Below, piece by piece: positions 8,663 to 17,217 of a DNA stretch of 64,000 bases. Below the pieces are notes generated by a model. It had not been told where the DNA came from. It saw only the letters and a program-made list of their open reading frames with translations, and did no database searches. Numbering within the stretch: position 1 is the stretch's first letter; each line of letters starts with the position of its first letter. This DNA is from CAKZLS01 sp963786305 (GTDB taxonomy: Bacteria; Pseudomonadota; Alphaproteobacteria; Rhodospirillales; Defluviicoccaceae), in the NCBI GenBank assembly GCA_963786305.1, contig CAWAYL010000010.1:37354-101353 (forward strand). Direction: 5' to 3'. A program made the position numbers and the translations under genes.

Positions 8663-10648
8663 ATGTCGTCCGTGGAACGCAACAATCGACTGATCTGGTA
8701 CGCAAACCGGCTTCGCTCCATGTCCGGGGCGGAAGTAATTCACCGCGCCGGGGAGTTCGGGAAGCGCGCCGTTTCGAAACACCGTAGAGCGAATTTCGGC
8801 GCCGCCACCGCGGCGGGCGCCGCTCCGCCGTCCATCCCGGGGCTCCTCGACGGCGTTCGAGAGGCCGCCGCCGCTCCGGGGCTGCTCGACGCGTGGCGGG
8901 AGATCGCCGACCGCGCCCGGCAGGGGCGTCTCCGCCTCCTCGGGCAATCGTGGCCGGGATTGACCGGCCCGGAAAAATGGCATTTCGATCCGGTCATGGG
9001 CAAGTGCTGGCCGGCGGACCGCTATTGCCATGACATTCCCTACCGGCATGCCCCCGGATATGGCGATGTGAAATACGTGTGGGAGCTCAATCGGCTTCAA
9101 TACCTTCAGCCCATCGCCGCCCTCGCCGTCATGACCGGCAGCGCCGACGACCGGCAATTCTGCGTGCACGAGATCGACAGTTGGATCCGGTTCAATCCGC
9201 CGTTTCGCGGCGTTAACTGGGCCAGCGGCATCGAGCTTTCCCTGAGACTGGTGAGCGTTGCGGTGGTTGTCTCCCTTCTCGGCGAGGGGGCGTTCACGCC
9301 GGCTCAGAGGCGGCGGATCAACGCCTGTCTCGCCGCTCATGGTTACTGGCTGATGCGCTATCCCTCCCGGTTTTCGTCGGCCAACAATCATCTGATCGCC
9401 GAGGCCGGCGGGCTTTTTCTTCTCGGATCGCTGTTCCCCGATCTCCGCGGCGCGAAGCGATACGCCGATTATGGCCGGCGCGTGCTGTGCCGCGAGGCGT
9501 CGCTGCAGATTCTCGAAGACGGCGTCGGCGCCGAGCAGTCGCCCACTTATCTCGCGTTTGTCCTCGAATGGCTGGTGCTCTGCCGGGCGGTCGCGGAACG
9601 GCTCGGCGACCCGTTGCCGGCGGCCGTCGACCAACGCTTGGCGGCGGCCGGCCGGTTTCTCCGATGGATCACCGATGGTTCGGGCAACCAGCCGAGGATC
9701 GGCGATGACGACGAAGGACGGGTCCTCTACGGCGGCGGCGAAACGCGATATGTCACCTCCGTGCTGGGCTGTGTCGCTGGCGCCCTCGGCGATGCCGAAC
9801 TCGTCCCGCCCGGCGTCGAGCCGCACTTTCGCAATGCCGTGTTGGGACGCCCGCCGCCTGCCGCCGATGCCGAAACCGGTCGGGCATCGCCGATGGGTGT
9901 CGGTACGTTCGCTCACGGTGGATACTGCGTTCTCCGGTGGAAGGCCGGAGATACCGAGGGGCTCTGGGTGTTCGACCGGGGTCCGCTCGGATATCTCGCC
10001 ATCGCCGCCCATGGACATGCCGATACGCTGTCGGTCTGGCTGCACCTGGCGGGACGCCCGGTTCTCGTCGACGCCGGAACGTATCTCTATCACGCCGGCG
10101 GCGCCTGGCGCGATCACTTCCGCGGCACCCTCGCCCACAATACCCTGGCCATCGACACCACCAATTCCAGCGAAATCACCGGGGCCTTCAACTGGGGCCG
10201 CAAAGCCCAGGTGGCGGTGTGTTCACGGAACGACGATCCACGCTCCTGGCACGTGGAGTTCGAGCACGACGGATACGAGGAAACGTTCGGTGTCCGGCAC
10301 CGGCGGCGCATGGAGAGAACCGGCGAGAACACCTTCACCATCATCGACAGCCTGCACGGGCCCGATGGGGCCCACCCGGTCGATGTGGGCTTTCTCCTGC
10401 ACCCGGACCTGACGGTGCGCGAACAGGCAGGCACCTGGTTGGTCGGGATCCATTCGCGCCTGACGCTGCAAATCGCTCACGATGGTCCCTTGCGGGGCGC
10501 CATCCGCCGGGGCGGGGAGGCTCCTCTCGGCGGCTGGTATTCGTCCCGGTTCGGAAGCAAGCAGCCGGCGCCGCGGCTGGCGTTCTCGGGAACTCTAGCG
10601 ACGGGCCACGCCTGCCGGTTCGCGTTTACCGTCGTCACCACGTCCTAA
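8663..10648 (+). CDS. Heparinase II/III family protein (uronate-polysaccharide lyase-like)
   Basis: The 661-residue product has the two-part layout of the heparinase II/III family. An all-helical N-terminal domain (to about 370) includes WASGIELSLRLVS, FSSANNHLIAEAGGL and DGVGAEQSPTY. A C-terminal beta-sandwich domain carries AAHGHADTLSVWLHLAG and VDAGTYLYH. Relatives cleave acidic polysaccharides such as heparin or alginate. In EPS loci they often occur as inner biosynthetic or modification enzymes. I see no clear signal peptide, so a cytoplasmic place or an unusual export route is possible. It follows the initiating sugar transferase and its stop overlaps the end of the convergent nucleotidyltransferase gene by four bases. 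The substrate is unknown. Confidence 0.88.
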   Translation: MSSVERNNRLIWYANRLRSMSGAEVIHRAGEFGKRAVSKHRRANFGAATAAGAAPPSIPGLLDGVREAAAAPGLLDAWREIADRARQGRLRLLGQSWPGLTGPEKWHFDPVMGKCWPADRYCHDIPYRHAPGYGDVKYVWELNRLQYLQPIAALAVMTGSADDRQFCVHEIDSWIRFNPPFRGVNWASGIELSLRLVSVAVVVSLLGEGAFTPAQRRRINACLAAHGYWLMRYPSRFSSANNHLIAEAGGLFLLGSLFPDLRGAKRYADYGRRVLCREASLQILEDGVGAEQSPTYLAFVLEWLVLCRAVAERLGDPLPAAVDQRLAAAGRFLRWITDGSGNQPRIGDDDEGRVLYGGGETRYVTSVLGCVAGALGDAELVPPGVEPHFRNAVLGRPPPAADAETGRASPMGVGTFAHGGYCVLRWKAGDTEGLWVFDRGPLGYLAIAAHGHADTLSVWLHLAGRPVLVDAGTYLYHAGGAWRDHFRGTLAHNTLAIDTTNSSEITGAFNWGRKAQVAVCSRNDDPRSWHVEFEHDGYEETFGVRHRRRMERTGENTFTIIDSLHGPDGAHPVDVGFLLHPDLTVREQAGTWLVGIHSRLTLQIAHDGPLRGAIRRGGEAPLGGWYSSRFGSKQPAPRLAFSGTLATGHACRFAFTVVTTS

Positions 10649-11457
10649 CGCGAGCGCAAGATGCTCTCCACGAGGGCCAGGTCCTCGGGTTTGTCGACAT
10701 CGATACCGGCCTCCGCCAGCGGCATGGGAACGGCCCGGACCTTGGCGCCGATCATCGTCGATGCCCGGATCATGGTCTCGTCCAATGTCAGCCGCCCCAG
10801 CATATAGGCCAACAGGCTGCGGTAGCCGAACGCTTTGGCGATCCGCCACGGTCGCTTGCGTTCCCGCTCCACCCGCCGCCAGAATGCGAGCGCCTTGGGC
10901 CCGTCATCCGTCAGCACCGCGAACAGATTGCTGCCGGTGTAACGACCATCCCGGAATTTCAGGAAGGTCCGCCTGGCATGGGGATAGGCGGCCATCAGGG
11001 CGTCGCCGGGGGTCAAGCCGGCGGTCAGGTCGGCGCCGGCGTTCAGGCTGCCCCTCAGAAAATCATCGATCATGGCGCCGGTCAGAAGCGGATGATCGGC
11101 GGTCGTGATCAAAAGCGGGATCGCAGTTCCGAGTTTTTCGACGGCGGCGAGCGCGCTCAGGCTTGGCGTGCCGGCGGCGGTGACGGCCAGCAACCGCCCG
11201 CTCGCTATGAGGGCGGACAGCTCCGGGAGCGTTTGGAGCAGGTCCGGAACTTCGATGGAGATCGCGATCCGGTCGACGGCGGCGCTGGCTTCCAGCGCGG
11301 TGATGACGCGAACCAGCATGGGCACGCCGGCCACCGGGACCAGGCACTTGTGGGTCAATCCCGCCGCTTCGGCCACCGGTTCACCGCGCGCACGCTGTCC
11401 CGCCAGCACCAGCGCGGTAAATCGCCGATCCGACCACCGTTCCACAGCGCCGTTCAC
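10645..11457 (-). CDS. MobA-like NTP transferase (sugar or small-molecule nucleotidyltransferase)
   Basis: This product of about 270 residues has the start of a nucleotidyltransferase GT-A fold: ALVLAGQRARGEPVAEAAG near 14-32 takes the place of the LAGGxGxR loop. VPVAGVPMLVRVI, TTADHPLLTGAMIDD (the metal-site region) and a tail DVDKPEDLALVE follow. Such proteins load a nucleotide onto a phosphorylated sugar or related group. The start is taken as the GTG at 11457 that overlaps the stop of the upstream GNAT gene (GTGA), indicating translational coupling. Context favours an activated precursor for the surface polysaccharide or a lipid. The exact substrate is not readable. Confidence 0.82.
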   Translation of the reverse strand: MNGAVERWSDRRFTALVLAGQRARGEPVAEAAGLTHKCLVPVAGVPMLVRVITALEASAAVDRIAISIEVPDLLQTLPELSALIASGRLLAVTAAGTPSLSALAAVEKLGTAIPLLITTADHPLLTGAMIDDFLRGSLNAGADLTAGLTPGDALMAAYPHARRTFLKFRDGRYTGSNLFAVLTDDGPKALAFWRRVERERKRPWRIAKAFGYRSLLAYMLGRLTLDETMIRASTMIGAKVRAVPMPLAEAGIDVDKPEDLALVESILRSR

Positions 11458-12611
11458 ACAAGGTCCTTGGCGTACAGGCGATAGGTCTTGTAGGGCCGTC
11501 CCCCGAACATTTCGATCAGTTTTCGGACCGGCCGGTTGTCTTCGAGGATCCAGGAGAGCTCTCCCTGCCGGGTGCCATGGTCGCGGTGATACGCCCGGAT
11601 GAATTCGATGACGCCGAGCATCAGCGCGGTGCTCACCGGCGTCCCGTGAAAGCGCCGCCGCACGCCCATGAGCGGCAGCCGGGCACTGCCGACGCCGCGG
11701 ACCTTGACGCGCCACAAAAGCTTCGCCCATCCGAACGGCAGCAGCCGGCCGTGGAGATCGCCAATGGCGGCGTTGATGTTCGGCAGGCTCACGGCCATGG
11801 CCGCCGCCTCTCCGGAAATCTCGGCGATGGCAACACACTCGGCATTGACCAATGGCTTGAGGTTCTTCGCCAGATAGCGCATTTCCGCCTCGTCGAACGG
11901 CAGGAATCCCCAGTTGCCGGCCCAGGCATCGTTGAAGATGTCGACGATCAGCGCCAGTTCCTGGTCATAGCGGGCCCTATTCATCGGGCGGAAGGTCAGG
12001 TCGTTTTCGGCCTGCGCCTTGCGGATGAAGGCCTTGAGGGTCTCCGGCGGCTCGGTGACCAGGTCGTAGTCGTAGGCGATCAGGTCCTTTTCCTTGACGT
12101 ATCCGCGCGCGTTCATCTGTTCGTCGTAGTACGGTTTGGCGTGGCCCATCATCAGGCTCGGCGGCGTATCGAAACCCTCCACCAGGAGGCCGCTCTCGTC
12201 GTTGATGGAGAGACTGTAGGGGCCGAGAACGCGGGTGAGGCCACGCTCGCGCAGCCACGCTTCGGCGGTGTCCAGAAGCACCGCGAAGATCTCCGGATCG
12301 TCCTCCGCCTCGAGAAAGCCGAAATGGCCCGTGCCGTCGCCATGCCGATCGAGATGCGCGTGATTGACCTGGGCGCTGATCCGCCCCACCGCGCGGCCGT
12401 CCTTCCATGCGATCCAGAACGCCGCCTCGGCACGAGCGAAATAGGGGTTCTTGCGGGCATCCAGGTGGTTGAGGCGCTCGAACAGCAGCGGCGCCACCCA
12501 GTTCGGATCACCGGCATAAAGCGCCCGCGGCATTTCCAGAAACTGGATCAGGGTCCGGCGGTCGCGCACCTCGGTAACATGAAGCGCCGGGGGATGAGCG
12601 ACGGGCGTCAT
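11454..12611 (-). CDS. GNAT-fold acyltransferase-like protein
   Basis: The 385-residue protein belongs to a conserved family often labelled N-acetyltransferase. The N-terminal half has RALYAGDPNWVAPL and VGRISAQVN, and a C-terminal part resembles a GNAT acyl-CoA-binding fold (GVIEFIRAYH; SWILEDNRPVRKLIEMFG; YRLYAKDL). The family is frequent in alphaproteobacteria without an established substrate. It is coupled to the nucleotidyltransferase gene by a four-base overlap, and lies 42 bases downstream of the sterol-desaturase-type gene, so the three form a probable minus-strand operon. That context suggests modification of a lipid or glycan. This is inference. Confidence 0.8.
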   Translation of the reverse strand: MTPVAHPPALHVTEVRDRRTLIQFLEMPRALYAGDPNWVAPLLFERLNHLDARKNPYFARAEAAFWIAWKDGRAVGRISAQVNHAHLDRHGDGTGHFGFLEAEDDPEIFAVLLDTAEAWLRERGLTRVLGPYSLSINDESGLLVEGFDTPPSLMMGHAKPYYDEQMNARGYVKEKDLIAYDYDLVTEPPETLKAFIRKAQAENDLTFRPMNRARYDQELALIVDIFNDAWAGNWGFLPFDEAEMRYLAKNLKPLVNAECVAIAEISGEAAAMAVSLPNINAAIGDLHGRLLPFGWAKLLWRVKVRGVGSARLPLMGVRRRFHGTPVSTALMLGVIEFIRAYHRDHGTRQGELSWILEDNRPVRKLIEMFGGRPYKTYRLYAKDLV

Positions 12612-12653
12612 CGGGCTCGGTCCGGATGGCGGAGGGGCAGAGAGGCGGCGCGG

Positions 12654-13415
12654 TCAACCCGCGCCGGCGCGGCGGATACGAGGATTGCCGGTGTCCAGAG
12701 GGGTCCTTTCCGCGACCCATGGATACCGCGTCGCGACCTCGTTGACGTATCCGAGATTGTAAACCGTGTCGCTGCGCGGAAAGCCTTTCGGTTGACTATA
12801 GTACGTTCCGAAAACCCGGTCCCACAGATAGTTGGTAATGCCGAAGTTACCCTTCTCGCTGTGAAAGTGATGCGCCAGATGCAGCTTCTTGATGCGCTTC
12901 AGCCAGCGGTTCCTGGGTGAAAACGGCAGATGCTGGATACAGTGGCAGAACTCGTAATAGCACGTGGTCAACAGACCCCAGGCGACGCCGGCGGTGGCGC
13001 CGGCCGGCCCGCCGATGAGCCAGCCGATGGGCAGGATCACGAGCAGAACCGTCGGCAGGGTCGTGGTCAGCGCCCCGAACAGCACACCCAGGTCGTTGGG
13101 ATCCTGATGGTGATCGAAATGGATGCGCTTCCACAGCGCCGCCGTCAGCGGCGATTTGTAGAGAAAGCTGCCATGCAGGACGAACCGATGCAGCGTGTAC
13201 CAGACGAGCGGGTAAACGGGAATGACGACGGCGACGGCCAACAGGGGACCCCAGACGGTGTCGGCCCAACGGAACGTCAGCCAGATCATCACCCCGGCCA
13301 GGACCAGGTAGCTCATGATGGCGTAGTGCGTCAGATAGGCGACGCACAGGTCGCCCAGGGTCATTTTATCGAGGAAGTATTTTCGTCCCGACCAGGGACC
13401 GATCTTTACCGACAC
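12654..13415 (-). CDS. Sterol desaturase/fatty acid hydroxylase family membrane protein
   Basis: The 253-residue integral membrane protein shows the His clusters that bind the di-iron centre in this family: HRFVLH near 83, HFDHHQ near 106-111, HCIQH near 167 and LHLAHHFHSEKGNFG near 185-199. Hydrophobic stretches near 27-47, 58-78 and 125-155 supply the membrane spans. Members hydroxylate or desaturate lipids such as fatty acids, carotenoids or sterol-like molecules. It is the first gene of a minus-strand run continuing with the GNAT-like and nucleotidyltransferase genes. A membrane or surface lipid is the likely substrate. Confidence 0.9.
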   Translation of the reverse strand: MSVKIGPWSGRKYFLDKMTLGDLCVAYLTHYAIMSYLVLAGVMIWLTFRWADTVWGPLLAVAVVIPVYPLVWYTLHRFVLHGSFLYKSPLTAALWKRIHFDHHQDPNDLGVLFGALTTTLPTVLLVILPIGWLIGGPAGATAGVAWGLLTTCYYEFCHCIQHLPFSPRNRWLKRIKKLHLAHHFHSEKGNFGITNYLWDRVFGTYYSQPKGFPRSDTVYNLGYVNEVATRYPWVAERTPLDTGNPRIRRAGAG

Positions 13416-13454
13416 AATCCAACCTCTTTGATCAACATACAGGGCAATGAACGC

Positions 13455-14369
13455 TCAGGCCGCGAGCCGCGGTGTCCGTTCCAGGACCTCGAAGGCATCG
13501 TGCCGCACGTGGTTCTCGCGCATCTCGTCACGCAGCATCTCTTCGGATACAATTCCCTTGTCCACGCACTCGCGCAACAGCCCGAAGAAGAACCTTTCCT
13601 GGTTCTGGTCGGGATGGCGCCGGTACTTGCCGAGCAGCGCGTGGTCGCCGAGCAGTTGGCGGCGCCAGCGCATGGCCCAGCCGAGCGGCGGAAACAGCCG
13701 GAACCGGTCGGCCGGCGTGAAATCCACCGGCAATCCCGTCTTCCAGGGCTGGGTAATCCGACGCGTATTGTGGACCATCTTGGTATTGGGGGTCAGGCGA
13801 TCCAGATCGTTCCATTCGGCTTCCAGCACGCCGACGCTTCCCCGCGGTTCCAGCTTCAACGAGATCCAGTCCATGTAGTCGCGCTTGCCCTCGAACATCT
13901 CATGGAACTGTTCCTCGCACCGCCAGTGGGTCAGCCTGGCGCAATCCATCAGCATCACGCTGGTGGCGAAATACCCCAATTTGCCGGCGGCGATGCCCTT
14001 GAGGCCGGAGCGCGTCCGGCACACGATGGCGGTGCCCTCCATGTCCCGCGACAGCAGCTCCATGATGTCGCCGACGGCGAAGATGTCCGGGTCCATCACC
14101 ACCGCGCGGCCATCGTAGCCCATGAGTTCGGGGGGCATGAAGCGCAGCGGCGTGAAGGACTGAAGGTCGTCGGCGTTCCACGAACGCTTGACGCCGTCTC
14201 TCAGAAACTCCTGCCCATGGCGCGCCCGAAAGAACGGATAGTCCTCGGTGTGGATGATCCGGACGTCGAAGGCCCCGGGCGTGCGGGAATTGCGCTTGAG
14301 CGCGTACTCGGCGACCAGGGCGCCGACGATCTGCAGATGATTCGTATGAATGAATACGCACGGTTTCAT
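13455..14369 (-). CDS. Glycosyltransferase-like protein (nucleotide-sugar GT-A fold)
   Basis: The 304-residue product begins MKPCVFIHTNHLQIVGALVA. It carries AVVMDPDIFAVGDI near 90-103, whose DPD fits the metal-binding DxD motif of GT-A enzymes, followed by LGYFATSVMLMDC and EWNDLDRLTPNTKMVHNT as in family 8-like transferases. It should add a sugar to an acceptor in the surface polysaccharide or glycolipid. The ATG at 14369 is used; a GTG two codons earlier is also possible. It lies between the sulfotransferase gene upstream and the sterol-desaturase-type gene downstream, all on the minus strand. Confidence 0.75.
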   Translation of the reverse strand: MKPCVFIHTNHLQIVGALVAEYALKRNSRTPGAFDVRIIHTEDYPFFRARHGQEFLRDGVKRSWNADDLQSFTPLRFMPPELMGYDGRAVVMDPDIFAVGDIMELLSRDMEGTAIVCRTRSGLKGIAAGKLGYFATSVMLMDCARLTHWRCEEQFHEMFEGKRDYMDWISLKLEPRGSVGVLEAEWNDLDRLTPNTKMVHNTRRITQPWKTGLPVDFTPADRFRLFPPLGWAMRWRRQLLGDHALLGKYRRHPDQNQERFFFGLLRECVDKGIVSEEMLRDEMRENHVRHDAFEVLERTPRLAA

Positions 14370-14451
14370 GGTCACGGTCCATGGCGGCCCGCGGAAGTCC
14401 CCCGCGGCCGCCTCTTCCTCAATTGTTCACCAATACAAGGCCTTGCGCGCA

Positions 14452-15369
14452 TCAGGCGCTGGCCGCCTTTTCCGTTGCCCCGATGTCCCTCTTCTCGTAT
14501 CCGAAACCGGCGAGCAGGTAGTTCTCCACATAGGCGTCGATATTGCGCAGTTCTTCCGGCGTGAAGTCTTCCCGGTAGCCGCCCACCTTGGCGCGCCGCA
14601 CCTTGTAGGTGTTCAGATTGTTGCGGTCCTTGGCCAGCATGCGCCCGCCGCTCAGCCAGAACACCCGCTTCTGTTCGAGACCGCGCATATTTTCCACCGA
14701 CGCGAACTCGACGGATTCGTGGATCTGTTCCGGCGTTCCCGGCGTTCCCATGAACGCCACGATCCGCGCCAGAGTGGCCTCGGGCTGGGCGCGCATGTCC
14801 TCGTAGCGCACGATCAGCACATCCTTGATCTGCCCCAGTTCGCGCGCCCACAGGTTCAGGAAATCGACGGCCTTCGGGAGACCCGCGTCCGGCCGCATGA
14901 TGAAATCGTACAGCGACACGTCTTCGCCCTCGTCGGGATAGGCGTTGATCTCCTTCTTCGCCTTGCGCATCCGGAACTTCCACTGAAAGTACTGTGACAC
15001 GGACACGTCCGCCGGATCGCGCACCATCAACACCACTTTCTTGCCGTAGTAGTCCGACTTGTCGCCGGCGTTCCGGGTGTAGTCCTTGAGATAGTTGTCA
15101 TGGGTGAAAAAAATCTTGGGGATCGCCGCGTTCTTCCGGTGCAGATTGTCGAAACCGATCAGGTGCCGTTCGGACAGATTGTGCTTGATCTGATAGAAGC
15201 GCGACAGCATGACCCGCAGCCAGGTTCGGCCGCTCTTTCCGAACGAGACGATGACGCAATCCGCGAGAGCGAGCTTGCGGTTCTCCTCGCGGCCGCGAAG
15301 CCACCGTTCGATGCGGATTTTCCTCTCCTTTGGAAGAAAAAAGACGAAGAGCATGATGAGCTCTCTCAT
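14452..15369 (-). CDS. Sulfotransferase domain protein (PAPS-dependent)
   Basis: This protein of about 305 residues has the two PAPS-binding signatures of cytosolic-type sulfotransferases: the 5'-phosphosulfate loop FGKSGRTWLR near 40-49, and the 3'-phosphate site MVRDPADVSVSQYFQ near 111-125. VLIVRYEDM and a C-terminal GYREDFTPEE region also fit the fold. It would move sulfate onto a hydroxyl of a glycan or lipid. With the lyase and glycosyltransferase-like genes around it, this suggests a sulfated surface polysaccharide. The start ATG at 15369 (MRELIM) is preferred, with other in-frame starts upstream. A promoter should lie in the AT-rich gap just upstream. Confidence 0.88.
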   Translation of the reverse strand: MRELIMLFVFFLPKERKIRIERWLRGREENRKLALADCVIVSFGKSGRTWLRVMLSRFYQIKHNLSERHLIGFDNLHRKNAAIPKIFFTHDNYLKDYTRNAGDKSDYYGKKVVLMVRDPADVSVSQYFQWKFRMRKAKKEINAYPDEGEDVSLYDFIMRPDAGLPKAVDFLNLWARELGQIKDVLIVRYEDMRAQPEATLARIVAFMGTPGTPEQIHESVEFASVENMRGLEQKRVFWLSGGRMLAKDRNNLNTYKVRRAKVGGYREDFTPEELRNIDAYVENYLLAGFGYEKRDIGATEKAASA

Positions 15370-15972
15370 TACTCGTCGATACGCTACAAACATCCTGTAT
15401 TGCCCTGTAAACAACCTTTGGCCGGAACAAATCCTGCATCTATACCTAACAGCGCCCCGGCCTTCGTGCAATCCCACCCCTTTGACTCTTGCGGTCAGCG
15501 CAATGCGCGGCAGCGCCGCGGCGTGGATCCCGCTTTGCCGCCGGGGAATGGTCCCGGCAAAACCACTTTAGCACATTTTCGTTACAGCAGAGTGCGTTAT
15601 TGGACATACTTGAGATTCGCTGATAACCGCGCCTCCCTGACAGCAGCCGAGGTTCGGGACCGACCGGTGGCCGGTTCCCGGGGCCGGCGGGGATCGGCCG
15701 CATCGTAGGAATATTGTTTTTTTGCAAAAGGTTATGAGGGGGACGGTGCGGTTGCGACTGAATCGTAACAAACGGTAACAAAGATTGACTTGATGGAAGC
15801 AGTCCACGCTGATAGCCGTTAAGAACACGAAATCTAATAAATTCCGAGTTCAAGTATTGAAAAAAGGACGAAATCCCGACCGACGTTGATGCGAAATTTG
15901 AGGGGCTGTCAAAACCCCTCGGCAAACACGATAGGACGATTCGATTCTTTTTACAGCTTGGGAGAGTGTTTC
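15370..15972. other. Divergent promoter region without a gene
   Basis: About 600 bases separate the sulfotransferase (minus) and ELM1-type (plus) genes. The right half, about 15700-15960, is AT-rich and contains a T7 run, a short tandem GTAACAAA/GGTAACAAAG near 15766-15781, and a TTGACT box near 15785 that might be a -35 element. I see no coding sequence or RNA gene. Confidence 0.45.
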
Positions 15973-17190
15973 TTGCCGGATGTAATGACAGTAACGCAGC
16001 AGAGCAGCGACCACCCCCGGGTATGGTTGATGATGGGCAACAAGGCTGGGGACAACTCCCAGGTGATGGCGCTTGCCGAAGCCACCGGGTGGCCGTTCGA
16101 GATCAAGCGATTCGTTTTCAAGTCCTACGAACTGCTCACCAATCTCCTGCTCGGCGCCAATCTGCACGGCCTGGTCAAGAGCGAATCCAGCCCGCTGGAA
16201 GCGCCGTGGCCGGATCTGATGATCACCGGCGGACGCCGGAACGAACCCATCTGCCTCTGGGTTCAAAAACAGGCACGCAAGGTAGGCAAGCAGGTTCGGA
16301 TCGTTCACGTGGGGCGCTCGTGGGCGAAGATCGAGCGCTTCGACCTGATCGTCACCACGCCGCAATACCGGCTGCCGGTGCGACCCAACGTGCTGCACAA
16401 CAAGACGCCGTTGCACAGGGTGACAAACGAGCGCCTGCGGGCCGACGCCGATGCGTGGGCGCCGCGCCTCGACCATCTGCCGAAGCCGCACATCGCGGTC
16501 GTCATCGGCGGCAGCAGCGGTCCCTACAGTTTCGACAAGCGGGCCGCCGAACGGCTGGGCAAGCAGGCCAGCAAGCTGGCCGCCGACACCGGCGGATCCT
16601 TGTTGATCACCACTAGCGCCCGCACGCCGGCGGATACCATCGACACGCTGGAACAGAACATCACCGCGCCGGCTTATTTCTACAGATGGCAGCGGGGCGC
16701 CACCGATAATCCGTACTTCGCGTTTCTCGGCCTCGCCGATTCGATCGTCGTTACCGGCGACAGCATGTCGATGCTCGCCGAAGCCTGCGCCACGCGCAAA
16801 CGCGTCCACATCTTCGATCTGGGAGAGGGGCGGAACGCCATGCGTCCGTCGACCCGCGAAGACAGCATCAAAGACGCGGCGCCGGGTCCGTTCTGGAAGC
16901 ACTGGGAATTCAAACACCTCAGGGCCTGGATATTCCGCATGGCGATGCGGCTGGGCCCGGACCGCATGACCCGCGACATCCGCATCGTGCACACCCATCT
17001 GGTGGATTTGGGGCGCGCCGTCTGGCTCGGCGATCCCTTCGCGCCGGGATTGCCGTTGCGGTCGCTGGAGTGCGTTCCCCGGGCGGCCGCGCGCGTCCGC
17101 GCCATGTTCGATCCGAGCCGCGGCAGGCCCGCCAAGCCGGTTACGCTGGTGCCGGCAGCGGCCAACGAGGAGTGGCGGCGGACGGGTTGA
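15973..17190 (+). CDS. Mitochondrial fission ELM1 family protein (DUF1022), copy 1
   Basis: The product of about 405 residues matches the ELM1/DUF1022 family: VWLMMGNKAGDNSQVMALAE at the N-terminus, APWPDLMITGGRR, the central DLIVTTPQYRLP, IAVVIGGSSGPY, LLITTSARTP and SIVVTGDSMSMLAEA. The fold resembles GT-B nucleotide-sugar enzymes, and bacterial members are often near lipid or polysaccharide genes, but the function is not established. The TTG at 15973 is favoured because GGAGAG lies six bases before it; an ATG at 15985 is the alternative. A second family member lies convergently downstream, 27 bases beyond the stop. Confidence 0.85.
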   Translation: MPDVMTVTQQSSDHPRVWLMMGNKAGDNSQVMALAEATGWPFEIKRFVFKSYELLTNLLLGANLHGLVKSESSPLEAPWPDLMITGGRRNEPICLWVQKQARKVGKQVRIVHVGRSWAKIERFDLIVTTPQYRLPVRPNVLHNKTPLHRVTNERLRADADAWAPRLDHLPKPHIAVVIGGSSGPYSFDKRAAERLGKQASKLAADTGGSLLITTSARTPADTIDTLEQNITAPAYFYRWQRGATDNPYFAFLGLADSIVVTGDSMSMLAEACATRKRVHIFDLGEGRNAMRPSTREDSIKDAAPGPFWKHWEFKHLRAWIFRMAMRLGPDRMTRDIRIVHTHLVDLGRAVWLGDPFAPGLPLRSLECVPRAAARVRAMFDPSRGRPAKPVTLVPAAANEEWRRTG

Positions 17191-17217
17191 TCGACCGCCG
17201 TTCTCTCCAAGATTTCT

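Noticed and set aside
7080..10138. Long minus-strand frames opposite the sugar transferase and heparinase genes
   Set aside because: Gln/His/Arg-rich shadow translations. The plus-strand products show full domain sets.
11577..14564. Long plus-strand frames opposite the GNAT, sterol-desaturase and glycosyltransferase genes
   Set aside because: Shadow frames with low-complexity composition and no family. The minus-strand genes are well supported.
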